Source of the DNA: Belliella calami
GTDB lineage: Bacteria; Bacteroidota; Bacteroidia; Cytophagales; Cyclobacteriaceae
Reading direction: 5' to 3'
DNA: 64,000 bases
Assembly (NCBI RefSeq): GCF_022549695.1
Contig: NZ_JAKZGS010000002.1
Span: 394,576 to 458,575, forward strand
Shown here: one piece after another, positions 1-8,516 of the stretch
Layout: every line of letters begins with the position of its first letter
Position numbering within the stretch: position 1 is the stretch's first letter
Program-made: the position numbers and the translations under genes
The notes under the pieces: generated by a model
Database searches by the model: none
Told to the model about the DNA's origin: nothing
The model's input: the letters and a program-made list of their open reading frames with translations, nothing else

Positions 1-857
1 TATCTCAAGCCAACTTCTCCTTCCCAACCTTTTTGAAAATTTTTGAAAAACGAATATCCAAATCTCAAATTGGGAAATACAATATCATTGCTATATGCAA
101 GCCCTGCATATGAATAGGAAGTTTTTCCAGTAAAAAAATATGATTCTACTTCATACTGAAAGCCACTTGAAATCGATTCTCCTGCACTAAGCCTATCTGC
201 ATAATTCACCCTTCCTATCAAACTCCCCCATTCTCGCTCTCTGATATATTGCAAGCCTGTGAGATGCCAAGGACCTACTCCTTCCCTACTGAAACCAGTC
301 AAACTATAATTTATACCAATCCTGTCCGAATTGAATCGTGATTCCAGATTATTAAATCTTTGTCTAAATTCAGAAATTTCAGGATATTCTTCCAATGTGG
401 CCTTTAGAAAATCATATTCATCTCTATGATTTCCCTTTTTTACTAAAATTTCATGCTCAAACATAAGCAAAGGAGCTTGATCAATCCCTATCACTTTCGC
501 TTCATCAATTCTTTTGGATGCACTATCATAATCTTTTGTCTTAATAATCAGCGGGATAAGGTAAAAGTAAACTTCATGATACGAATCATCTCTATCCAAA
601 ACATAGTCAAAATAGTATCTGGCACTATCTAAATCTTCCAATCTTTGATGAATCCTTCCAAGGAGTACATGATAATCCAAATAATCTGGAGCTATTTCAA
701 GAGCTTTCCAAGACAACTTTTTGGCATTCTCCAAATTGTTTGATTCATTAAACTCCCTGTAAGCTACTTTTAGTAAACTATCAGTATCCACTTGCTGCCC
801 AACAACCTGCATTGAAAACAAAAGTGTAAAAATCGAAATAAATAAAGCTCTCAACAT
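1..857 (-). CDS. TPR and YaiO-type outer membrane beta-barrel protein (partial, C-terminus outside window)
   Basis: The reverse frame is open from the ATG at 857 to the window edge, so the C-terminus is missing. The first 20 residues are a signal peptide ending near VVGQQ. About 120 residues of TPR-like helical pairs follow (WKALEIAPDY, SARYYFDYVLDRDD), then from about residue 175 alternating aromatic/polar beta strands typical of a YaiO-family outer membrane barrel. TPR-plus-barrel proteins of this kind (PgaA, BcsC, YaiO) export polysaccharide, so I infer a secretion porin for the product of the glycosyltransferase upstream. Its ATG shares one base with the TAA of that gene (TAATG), which suggests translational coupling. 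Confidence 0.72.
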   Translation of the reverse strand, partial: MLRALFISIFTLLFSMQVVGQQVDTDSLLKVAYREFNESNNLENAKKLSWKALEIAPDYLDYHVLLGRIHQRLEDLDSARYYFDYVLDRDDSYHEVYFYLIPLIIKTKDYDSASKRIDEAKVIGIDQAPLLMFEHEILVKKGNHRDEYDFLKATLEEYPEISEFRQRFNNLESRFNSDRIGINYSLTGFSREGVGPWHLTGLQYIREREWGSLIGRVNYADRLSAGESISSGFQYEVESYFFTGKTSYSYAGLAYSNDIVFPNLRFGYSFFKNFQKGWEGEVGLR

Positions 858-2293
858 TATCTTTTCTTATTTGAAGTTTGAAATCCAGTCCTTTGCATAT
901 TGCCCCATTTTTGTTCTTTTTTTAGGAAATAATGAATATATCCTTTGATAGAAGCGTAAATACAAAATGGATGGTAAACGATCGGCTCTATTAAGGCTTT
1001 TAAAATCAACTTACCTAAATCTCGCCTTGACCGGTAATATTTATTAAACCATTCATCAAGCAGAACTGAGCCTATGGTAATAGAAAAGTAAAACAGATAT
1101 ATTCCTAACATCAATTTCAAAAACAGAGCCATATCCAAATCCAAAAACACAAAACTCAATAAAATGATTGCAAGACCGAAAACCTCCAAAATAGGCACTA
1201 AAAACTCAAAGAAGAAAAAGTAAGGCATTGCCAACAAACCAGTATTTCCATATTTTGGATTAAAAAACATTTTCTTGTGAATTGACAAAGTCTGAATAAG
1301 CCCTCTTGCCCATCTCACTCGTTGCCTGAGCAAAACATCTACGGTGGAAGGTACTTCCGTCCAGCATAATGTCTCCGGTATATACAAAATCCTAAAGTCC
1401 TCTTTAGTTTCGTGCATATATTTTCTCATCCTGGTAATCAAATCCATGTCTTCTCCCAATGACTGGTGCCAATATCCACCGACTTTTATTACAATCTCTT
1501 TATCAAACATCCCCAAGCCCCCAGAAACAAGCAATAATGAATTAATCTTTCCCCAAGCCATCCGACCAAACAAAAAGGCTCTGATATACTCCAATTCCTG
1601 AAAACTTGCCCACCAATTTGAAGGAAAGCTAACGTCTACCAAAAAGCCATCTTGAACAATGCAGGAGTTGGAAGGACGTAAGACTCCACCTGTGGCAATT
1701 ACTTTTTTACCTATGTCCATAAATGGTTTTGCAAGCTTCATTATAGTGTCGCTCCTGAGGATGCAATCAACATCTGTACATAAAAACAAAGGATATTTTG
1801 CTGAATTGATCCCTGCATTTGAAGCATCCGCTTTGCTTTTCCCATTTTCTTTATCAACCACTAGAAGATGTGAATAAACCGGATTTTTGGACTTAAAATG
1901 CCCCTTAACAAGTTTGGTTTCTATCTTTGATTCATAAAAAAAATCCACAGGAACCAACTCAAACTCATCAATGAGTTTCTGAAGGGTATTATCGGTACTT
2001 CCATCATTTACAATTACTACTTCGAACTTTGGGTAATTCAAGTTCATCAATGACCTCACATTATGAACTATTGTCAATCCTTCATTGAACGCAGGCGCAA
2101 CTATTGACACACCCACAATATGGTTTGATTTCACTACTATATCATCTTTCAAGAAGTACTTGTTATTATTGTAATCCTTGATAGCCAAAAATGAAAGCAC
2201 CGCCAAAAGCAAATAAAGGGACAAGTAGCTTACTGAATAGAATAAGATAAACAACTCGTAAAAAAACATGAAGGCCTTGAAATATTCAATCAT
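857..2293 (-). CDS. Processive family 2 glycosyltransferase, membrane-bound
   Basis: This 478-residue GT2 enzyme should polymerise a sugar nucleotide at the inner membrane. It has two N-terminal hydrophobic stretches (about 5-38), a GT-A domain opening with SIVAPAFNEG (about 63-72) and NDGST (about 96-100), a DVD metal motif (174-176), the acceptor-site GED (280-282) and the processivity motif QRVRW (324-328), then three C-terminal membrane segments. This matches the BcsA/PgaC/HasA class in order and length, but there is no PilZ domain. It sits between a HEAT-repeat protein and a YaiO-type barrel with one-base start/stop overlaps on both sides. The polymer made cannot be read from the sequence; a beta-linked hexosamine or glucose polymer is a guess. 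Confidence 0.85.
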   Translation of the reverse strand: MIEYFKAFMFFYELFILFYSVSYLSLYLLLAVLSFLAIKDYNNNKYFLKDDIVVKSNHIVGVSIVAPAFNEGLTIVHNVRSLMNLNYPKFEVVIVNDGSTDNTLQKLIDEFELVPVDFFYESKIETKLVKGHFKSKNPVYSHLLVVDKENGKSKADASNAGINSAKYPLFLCTDVDCILRSDTIMKLAKPFMDIGKKVIATGGVLRPSNSCIVQDGFLVDVSFPSNWWASFQELEYIRAFLFGRMAWGKINSLLLVSGGLGMFDKEIVIKVGGYWHQSLGEDMDLITRMRKYMHETKEDFRILYIPETLCWTEVPSTVDVLLRQRVRWARGLIQTLSIHKKMFFNPKYGNTGLLAMPYFFFFEFLVPILEVFGLAIILLSFVFLDLDMALFLKLMLGIYLFYFSITIGSVLLDEWFNKYYRSRRDLGKLILKALIEPIVYHPFCIYASIKGYIHYFLKKEQKWGNMQRTGFQTSNKKR

Positions 2294-3378
2294 TAAATAT
2301 ATTGATCTAGTACGTGTAATTTCGCTACTTTCAATTTGGGGTTGTCATCAAATGAATTCTCAAACATTTCGCAATCCAATTCTTTCAAACTATACATCAC
2401 TGCAAGCAGAATTTCCGATCGATTAGGCATTTCCAGCAAGCCAATAAGGAAGTCTAGCGAATTTTTAGATCCAATTTGCGACAAAATATTGATAATTTTA
2501 ATCTTAGAAACATCATCTTCATTAGGATACATTTCTATTAACTTACACTCTGCCTTTGTTAGCAATAGTTTCCCTATTACATCCAGTGCATTGAATCTGA
2601 CATGCCTCTCTGGGTGATTTAACAAGTTTATCACTTTTTCCGCAAATTCTAGAGCGTTATAATGTGTTACCAATTTCAAAACGAAGCCCAATTGGCTGGA
2701 GTTATCAAAACTCAACCAAGCCCCTAATTTATTTGGCATTTTAATTTTTTTCCTTTGAAGTATATCCAATAGCTTCATTTCATCTATTGGACTGATTTCA
2801 TCTCCGTAATCTTCCAAAATCTGCAATGGTCCTTCATTAGAAATAGAAATATAAGCCAACATGGCTGCCTTTCTAATGTGAAGGTTTTCATGTTTGACAT
2901 ATGGATAGATAATCTTAGCGCTTGGAGTATATCCTAATTCTCTCCAATAATACAACACTTTACTAATGTAATACCATTCCCCATTCAATAGTAATTCATT
3001 TAAATAAGAATATAGTCCGAATTTCAAGTAGGCCTGAATCAAAATCTTTTTTTGTCCCCCTTTTAGATTCCTATCTAAATCAATTATACTCTCCACTATT
3101 AGCTCTTTACACCAATTCTGATCAAATGGTATCTTCTTCTTCAATTTCTCAACCTTCCGAGTAAGCTTATTATCTTCAATATCATTTTCAAAAATTATAG
3201 AAGAAAAAAAACCATAAATCCTATACTGGGCAATCTTTTTTTGATCTTCACGAAAAAGTCTTTTCCTTTTAAGATTTAGTAAAAACCAAATCAGTAAGAC
3301 TGAAATAGTAAGAAGGATAATTAAAACAATATCTAGGACAATTTGAAAGATTGACAAATTAACTAATATCAAAAACAT
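2293..3378 (-). CDS. HEAT-repeat protein with N-terminal membrane anchor
   Basis: The 361-residue protein begins with one long hydrophobic helix (about 5-33), followed by a basic stretch (LNLKRKRLFREDQKK), so the rest should be cytoplasmic. Helical repeats fill residues 100-340; ones such as HENLHIRKAAMLAYISI and HPERHVRFNALDVIGKLL are typical HEAT/PBS-lyase-type repeats. HEAT proteins act as scaffolds rather than enzymes. It lies between a response regulator (20 bases upstream) and the glycosyltransferase (TAATG overlap), so I infer it links regulation to the synthase. No catalytic motif is visible. Confidence 0.7.
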   Translation of the reverse strand: MFLILVNLSIFQIVLDIVLIILLTISVLLIWFLLNLKRKRLFREDQKKIAQYRIYGFFSSIIFENDIEDNKLTRKVEKLKKKIPFDQNWCKELIVESIIDLDRNLKGGQKKILIQAYLKFGLYSYLNELLLNGEWYYISKVLYYWRELGYTPSAKIIYPYVKHENLHIRKAAMLAYISISNEGPLQILEDYGDEISPIDEMKLLDILQRKKIKMPNKLGAWLSFDNSSQLGFVLKLVTHYNALEFAEKVINLLNHPERHVRFNALDVIGKLLLTKAECKLIEMYPNEDDVSKIKIINILSQIGSKNSLDFLIGLLEMPNRSEILLAVMYSLKELDCEMFENSFDDNPKLKVAKLHVLDQYI

Positions 3379-3398
3379 GGTAAGTAAATTATAAAAAA

Positions 3399-3776
3399 TC
3401 AGTTAGTGGAAAAAGCAAGCCATTTCTTTACTCTAAACGCCAATTCATTAGGCTTAAATGGCTTAGGTATAAAATCAGATGCTCCCAAAGAAAATGCCTC
3501 TAAAACCGTCTCTTCCTCTTCACCTAATGAACTCAATACTATAATGGGTACTTTTGGACTGAACTTTTTTGCATAGTTGATCATTTCAATCCCATTTCCC
3601 ACAGGCAAGACCACATCAGTGATTATCAAATCAGGCTCATCGCTTTCAATTGCTTTGATCCCCTCTATACCATCTTTTGCCATGGTTACATTGTATCCGT
3701 CTTTTTTCAATCTAAACTGAACAAGACTGGATATCAATTTATCATCTTCGATAATCAATACGTTTTTCATTTTCAT
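3399..3776 (-). CDS. Stand-alone response regulator (receiver domain only)
   Basis: About 125 residues form one CheY-like receiver domain: acidic pair in LIIEDD, phospho-acceptor Asp in LIITDVVLP (about residue 52-54), the conserved Ser in IVLSS and Lys in FIPKPF. There is no output domain, so it should act by protein-protein contact. The open frame runs upstream to 3836, but a promoter-like element at 3794-3801 lies inside that extension, and MKMKNVLIIEDD gives the normal family N-terminus, so I place the start at 3776 (or 3770). It is the first gene of the HEAT / glycosyltransferase / YaiO operon and probably its control input. No histidine kinase is adjacent. Confidence 0.85.
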   Translation of the reverse strand: MKMKNVLIIEDDKLISSLVQFRLKKDGYNVTMAKDGIEGIKAIESDEPDLIITDVVLPVGNGIEMINYAKKFSPKVPIIVLSSLGEEEETVLEAFSLGASDFIPKPFKPNELAFRVKKWLAFSTN

Positions 3777-3793
3777 GATTTGCATCCTTGATG

Positions 3794-3801
3794 CGAAGAT
3801 A
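3794..3801 (-). promoter_or_regulatory. Candidate -7 element of the glycosyltransferase operon
   Basis: On the minus strand this reads TATCTTCG, a one-base variant of the Bacteroidota -7 consensus TAnnTTTG, about 18 bases before the chosen start of the response regulator. The 14-base string TGTATCTTCGCATC containing it is also found upstream of sufB (41111-41124). No convincing -33 box was seen, only a T-rich stretch. Confidence 0.45.
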
Positions 3802-4008
3802 CATTGTTTTTTATAAAAAAAGTTATGTATAAACATGAAAAAAGTGCAATTTTAAATTTCAATTTTACAAACGTATTAAATTGAAATACACTTTCACAAA
3901 ATTGCCGTTCTTAACGTTTTTATGCCCAAACAAAAAATATAAATTTTTCAAAAAAGAATCTTTTGCTAGATTACAATTTAATAATTCAACCAATCATCAA
4001 TCTATAGA

Positions 4009-5703
4009 ATGAAAATCTACACAAAAATCAAGTTACAATGTAGCTTTTTGATGTTGATGTTTTTCTTAGCAAGTTCCAACTTACATGCTCAGAGTGATCC
4101 CAGTGGGACCAAAAGGGTAACTGGGAATTATGCTATCCAAAACGCCACCATCACGACATCACCCGGGAAAATTATCAAAGGAGCCACCATCATTTTGAAA
4201 GATGGTCTTATATCAGCAGTAGGGACAAATGTCGCAATACCTGCAGGAACTGATATAATTAATGGAGATTCATTATTTATATACCCTGGGTTCATAGACG
4301 GAGGCAGTTCTGCTGGAATTACAAAACCAGAAGAGCCTGCAAGACCTTCAAATTTCGATTCTTCCAATCCTTCAGATGAGATTGCGGGTATTACACCTTG
4401 GAGGAATGTTCTTGATCAACTTGATATGACCAGCAATGCCTTAAGCGATTGGAGAAAAGCTGGCTTTACGGTAGCTCAGATGATTCCAGATGGTGGTATG
4501 ATTTCTGGAAAATCTGCGATTGTAGTTTTTGGAAGTCCAAACTCAACAAACGTATTGCTTCAAAACACTGCTGTAAGTGCAAGATTCAGAGGGTCTAGGG
4601 GAATGTATCCAGGTACTCCTTTAGGTGTGATGGCAAAGTTTAGGGATGTTTACAAAAACGCTGAACTATCCTCCAAACACATGAACCTTTTTACCTCAAA
4701 TTCAGGACTGAATAGACCGGAGATAAATAAAACTCTTGAAGCAATGTATCCTGTATTGAACAAAAATATCCCTGTTATTTTTGAAGTTTCCAATGATCTT
4801 GAAATTAGAAGAGCATTAAGGCTACAAAAGGAACTTGGATTCAAACTTGTTCTATCAGGTGTAACTGAAGCCGAAAAGGTAATCCAAGAAATCAAAGCTG
4901 CAAATGCTACAGTATTGTTGGCTTTGACTTTGCCTGAAGACAAAGCCAAAAAGACGTCTGGTGACTTGAATGAAGAAGCTCAAGGTCGTACAAACCGAGT
5001 GAAAGAAGCTTATGAAACAGCCCTAAAGCAAGCAGGGATTCTTGAGAAAGAAGGAATCAAATTCAGTTTCACAACAAACGGTTCTAAATCAGGAGATTTG
5101 ATGAAAAACATCAAAATCATGATTGAAAATGGTCTAAGTGAAGATGCTGCTTTGGCAGCTTTGACGATCAATTCTGCAGAGAATCTTGGAATCCAAAAAT
5201 TCGCAGGAACATTGGAAAAAGGCAAATTAGCCAATTTGGTAATTACTACTGCTCCGTTATTTTCTGAAGATGCTCAGATCAAGCACGTAATAGCCGATGG
5301 CTATGTTTTTGATTATGAAACAAAAGCCAAAAAAACATCAGGTGGTGATAAAAATGGCAAAACTAGCGATGGAGTAGCTGGAACTTGGGAATATATCTCA
5401 GATACACCTGCAGGGAGCTCCGGCGGAACTATGACTATAGAAGGATCTGGCGATAGCTATGAAGGGACGATCACCTATGATGATCCGTCTGGAAATGGCA
5501 AAGCAGAAGCTCCAATGAAGAATATTAGTACAAAAGAAAATTCAATGAGTTTTACTTTTGATGTTTCTGCTGGCGGTATGGAGATCAAAGTATCAGTTTC
5601 AGGTGATATTTCTGATGACAAATTTATTGGAAAAATGTCCCTTGCTGAGTTTGGGAGTTTTCCTTTGACAGCAACAAAAAAGCCAAATCAATCCAATCTT
5701 TAA
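4009..5703 (+). CDS. Secreted amidohydrolase homologue lacking the metal-binding HxH, with C-terminal beta domain
   Basis: The 564-residue protein has a signal peptide (about 1-28, ending LHAQ) and an amidohydrolase composite domain. The beta-sandwich part (YAIQNATITTSPGKIIKGAT) is intact, but where active members have PGxxDxHxH this one reads YPGFIDGGSSAG (about 92-103), so both histidines are gone, and no HCH or later metal His/Asp set is seen. The C-terminal SAENLGIQKFAGTLEKGKLANLV segment is normal. Residues 455-560 add a beta-rich lipocalin-like domain (GTWEYISD..., SYEGTITYDD). It is the first of three tandem amidohydrolase genes, 12 bases from the next. I infer a non-catalytic or altered subunit working with the middle enzyme. 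Confidence 0.75.
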   Translation: MKIYTKIKLQCSFLMLMFFLASSNLHAQSDPSGTKRVTGNYAIQNATITTSPGKIIKGATIILKDGLISAVGTNVAIPAGTDIINGDSLFIYPGFIDGGSSAGITKPEEPARPSNFDSSNPSDEIAGITPWRNVLDQLDMTSNALSDWRKAGFTVAQMIPDGGMISGKSAIVVFGSPNSTNVLLQNTAVSARFRGSRGMYPGTPLGVMAKFRDVYKNAELSSKHMNLFTSNSGLNRPEINKTLEAMYPVLNKNIPVIFEVSNDLEIRRALRLQKELGFKLVLSGVTEAEKVIQEIKAANATVLLALTLPEDKAKKTSGDLNEEAQGRTNRVKEAYETALKQAGILEKEGIKFSFTTNGSKSGDLMKNIKIMIENGLSEDAALAALTINSAENLGIQKFAGTLEKGKLANLVITTAPLFSEDAQIKHVIADGYVFDYETKAKKTSGGDKNGKTSDGVAGTWEYISDTPAGSSGGTMTIEGSGDSYEGTITYDDPSGNGKAEAPMKNISTKENSMSFTFDVSAGGMEIKVSVSGDISDDKFIGKMSLAEFGSFPLTATKKPNQSNL

Positions 5704-5715
5704 ACCAGAATAAAA

Positions 5716-7098
5716 ATGAAAAAGCTTAATTATATAATAGCCGCATTTTTGGTAATGGTTTGGATGCCTTCAAAGGGTCAAACCCAAAAGGGCTCTGTGC
5801 TTATCAAAAATGCAACTGTAATTACCATAACTCAAGGTGATTTGGAAGATACAGATGTCCTTGTAGAAAATGGGATCATCAAAAAAATAGGAAAAGGTCT
5901 TACTGCAAATAATGTTGCCACTATAGATGCCAAGGGCAAATATGTGATGCCAGGAATCATTGACGCCCACTCACATGTGGCACTTGATGCAGTCAATGAA
6001 GCTACTGCTCCTATCACATCTGAAGTACAGATGGCTGATGTGGTAGATCCATATGATATTGGGATCTACAGAGCGCTTGCTGGAGGTGTCACTATCTCTC
6101 ACGCAATGCATGGATCTGCAAATGCTATCGGTGGTCAAAATATCACCTTAAAACATCGCTATGGAACATTCAACCCAGAGGATCTTTATATGAAAGAAGC
6201 ACCGAGGACAATTAAGTTTGCTCTTGGAGAAAACCCTACAAGGGTACATGGTAGAGGTAAAAATATCCAACCAAGGACTAGGATGGGTGTAGAAGCGATC
6301 ATCAGAAATGGTTTCAACGAAGCATTGCAATACAAAAAAGGCTGGGAAAACTACCAAAATGAATCAAAGCAAAAAGGTGCAACTCCAATTCCTCCAAAAT
6401 ATGATGGAAGACTACAAACGCTTGTTGATATACTTGATGGAAAAGTAATCATCCATTGTCATTCATACAGAGCTGACGAAATCTATGCCTTGATAAACAC
6501 TTGTAGGGATTTTGGGATTACTAACATCGTATTTTCTCATGTAAATGAAGGTTTCAAAGTAGCTCCGGAGTTGGCAGAATATACCATGGGAGCATCTGTT
6601 TTTGCAGATTGGTGGGCATACAAGTTTGAAGTGTATTATTCCACTGCTTACAATGCCGCTATTTTGACCCAAAATGGTGTGATCACTTCCATCAACTCTG
6701 ATTCAGGAGAATTGATCAGACATTTGTATCACGAAGCTGCCAAAACACAGAGATATGGCCAGCTGAGTGATCAGCAAGCATTGGAGTTGATCACAATCAA
6801 TCCTGCTAAGCAACTTGGTATCGCTGACAAAGTAGGATCGATAGAAGAAGGCAAGCAAGGAGATTTGGTTATATTCAATGACCACCCACTTTCTGTATAT
6901 GCCATTCCTCAGATGACATTTGTAGATGGGGTGAAATATTTTGACATCGAAGAGGATCAAAATGACATGAGAATCAGTGTAAGCGCTATGGAAACGGTCG
7001 AACCAATATTCTTGAAAGAGCATGACCATAGCTGTATGCATGGTGTAGATTTCTTTTTTACCAATTTCGGAAGAAATTTATTTGAACATTCTCACTAA
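5716..7098 (+). CDS. Secreted amidohydrolase, catalytically intact (imidazolonepropionase-like)
   Basis: This 460-residue enzyme has a signal peptide (1-21) and all expected metal-site features: HSH at about 85-87 after PGIIDA, a conserved Lys in IKFALGENP (about 167), HCH at 247-249, His in VFSHVNEG (about 275) and Asp in SINSDSGE (about 328). Secreted relatives are annotated as imidazolonepropionase-like or Xaa-Pro/cyclic-dipeptide hydrolases; the substrate is not deducible here, though hydrolysis of a peptide or cyclic amide is likely. It sits between two homologues that lack these residues. The His-rich end (EHDHSCMHGVDFF, and HSH at the terminus) is unusual and may bind metal. Confidence 0.82.
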   Translation: MKKLNYIIAAFLVMVWMPSKGQTQKGSVLIKNATVITITQGDLEDTDVLVENGIIKKIGKGLTANNVATIDAKGKYVMPGIIDAHSHVALDAVNEATAPITSEVQMADVVDPYDIGIYRALAGGVTISHAMHGSANAIGGQNITLKHRYGTFNPEDLYMKEAPRTIKFALGENPTRVHGRGKNIQPRTRMGVEAIIRNGFNEALQYKKGWENYQNESKQKGATPIPPKYDGRLQTLVDILDGKVIIHCHSYRADEIYALINTCRDFGITNIVFSHVNEGFKVAPELAEYTMGASVFADWWAYKFEVYYSTAYNAAILTQNGVITSINSDSGELIRHLYHEAAKTQRYGQLSDQQALELITINPAKQLGIADKVGSIEEGKQGDLVIFNDHPLSVYAIPQMTFVDGVKYFDIEEDQNDMRISVSAMETVEPIFLKEHDHSCMHGVDFFFTNFGRNLFEHSH

Positions 7099-7133
7099 TT
7101 TGATCAAAGGATATTTCAAAAATCTAATAAATC

Positions 7134-8435
7134 ATGAAGAAATATAAAGCAATAATATATATAATGGCAATGGCTCTCCTACCCTTGTTGTCGCATGCAC
7201 AACAATTCGATGGAGAATTCATCAAGCCAAGAAACGGGAAGTTTCTTCTACAAAACGCAACTGTAGTCACTGTCACAAAAGGAAATATTTCGAATGGAAG
7301 CGTTCTGATAGTCAACGGAAAAATAGAAGCGGTTGGAAATGATATTCCTGCTGGTGATGCTGAAGTTATCGATTGTACTGGTCAGTTTATTTATCCAGGA
7401 CTTTTTGATGGTGGTGGGAAATTGGGTTTGGTAGAAGTCAATTCTGTTCCTGAAACACAGGATTTTTCAGAAATCGGAAATGTCACACCAAATATGCAAG
7501 CATTGGTAGCTATCAACCCAAATTCTGAAGCAATTCCAGTAACAAGAGTAAGTGGAGTGACCACAACATTGGCAAATCCAGCAGGAGGTATCTTCCCCGG
7601 AACAGCAGCGTTGATTAACTTGAACGGATATACACCAGATCAAATGTTTGCAGGTTTCAAAGGTATCATTTTAAATTTTCCAACTTCTGCTCGAAGAAGC
7701 ACATGGGATAGAAGAAGTGATGAGGAAGTGAAAAAAGATGCTGAAAAAGCAGAAAAAGACCTCAATGATATTTGGGGAAGAGCTGTAAAATACCAGGAAC
7801 TGAAAGCTGCTGGAGGAGATCTACAGTTTTATCCTGAAATGGAACAGTTATCAAAAGCTGTGACCGGAGAACTTCCACTTCTGGTTGAAGTAAATGCGGC
7901 ATCGGATATAGAAGTTGCCATCAAATGGATAAAGGAAAAAGGTGTAAAAGCCATCCTTACAGGAGTGGCTGAAGGATGGAGAGTAGCGGACAAAATCGCA
8001 GCTTCAGGTCTTCCAGTTATTACAGGTCCAGTTTTGTCAATTCCTACACGACAATCAGATAGATATGATGCCGCTTACACCAACCCTGGAAAAATGGCAA
8101 AAGCTGGTGTAAAAGTAGTAATTAGATCAAATGATACCGAAAACACTAGGAACCTTCCTTTCAACGCTGGATTTGCAGCAGCATATGGAATGGGCAAAGA
8201 AGAAGCCTTGAAAGCAGTCACAATCAATGCCGCAGAAGTATTTGGAATTGCTGATAGAAGAGGGTCTATAGAAGCTGGAAAAGATGCCACCTTGTTTGTG
8301 GCATCAGGTGATCCCTTCGAAACCAGAACGCAAGTATCCCATGTTTTCATTGATGGATACAGAGTACCAATGAGCAATAGACATATCAAGCTATACCAAG
8401 AATTTCTGGAAAGATCACCAGGATTGGAGAAGTAA
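7134..8435 (+). CDS. Secreted amidohydrolase homologue lacking the metal-binding HxH
   Basis: This 433-residue protein has a signal peptide (1-23, LLSHAQ) and the amidohydrolase fold signatures FLLQNATVVTVTKG and, near the end, GSIEAGKDATLFV. The catalytic HxH site is replaced by YPGLFDGGGKLG (about 87-98), the same kind of loss as in the first gene of the trio, and no HCH motif is present. It follows the intact enzyme by 35 bases and ends just before a strong terminator, closing the operon. I infer a partner or scaffold role; an altered metal-independent activity is the alternative. Confidence 0.75.
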   Translation: MKKYKAIIYIMAMALLPLLSHAQQFDGEFIKPRNGKFLLQNATVVTVTKGNISNGSVLIVNGKIEAVGNDIPAGDAEVIDCTGQFIYPGLFDGGGKLGLVEVNSVPETQDFSEIGNVTPNMQALVAINPNSEAIPVTRVSGVTTTLANPAGGIFPGTAALINLNGYTPDQMFAGFKGIILNFPTSARRSTWDRRSDEEVKKDAEKAEKDLNDIWGRAVKYQELKAAGGDLQFYPEMEQLSKAVTGELPLLVEVNAASDIEVAIKWIKEKGVKAILTGVAEGWRVADKIAASGLPVITGPVLSIPTRQSDRYDAAYTNPGKMAKAGVKVVIRSNDTENTRNLPFNAGFAAAYGMGKEEALKAVTINAAEVFGIADRRGSIEAGKDATLFVASGDPFETRTQVSHVFIDGYRVPMSNRHIKLYQEFLERSPGLEK

Positions 8436-8453
8436 ACTCAAAAAACAATCTAA

Positions 8454-8490
8454 AAAATGCGGACTTGATTTTCAAGCCCGCATTTTTTTT
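8454..8490 (+). terminator. Rho-independent terminator after the amidohydrolase trio
   Basis: A hairpin AATGCGGACTTGA / TCAAGCCCGCATT with one mismatch and a short T-rich loop is followed by eight T residues, 20 bases after the stop of the third amidohydrolase. Confidence 0.88.
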
Positions 8491-8516
8491 CTTCATTTGT
8501 AAAAAAAATAATTGTC

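Noticed and set aside
3777-3836. Longer N-terminus of the response regulator
   Set aside because: It adds residues before the conserved receiver fold and would cover the promoter-like element at 3794-3801.
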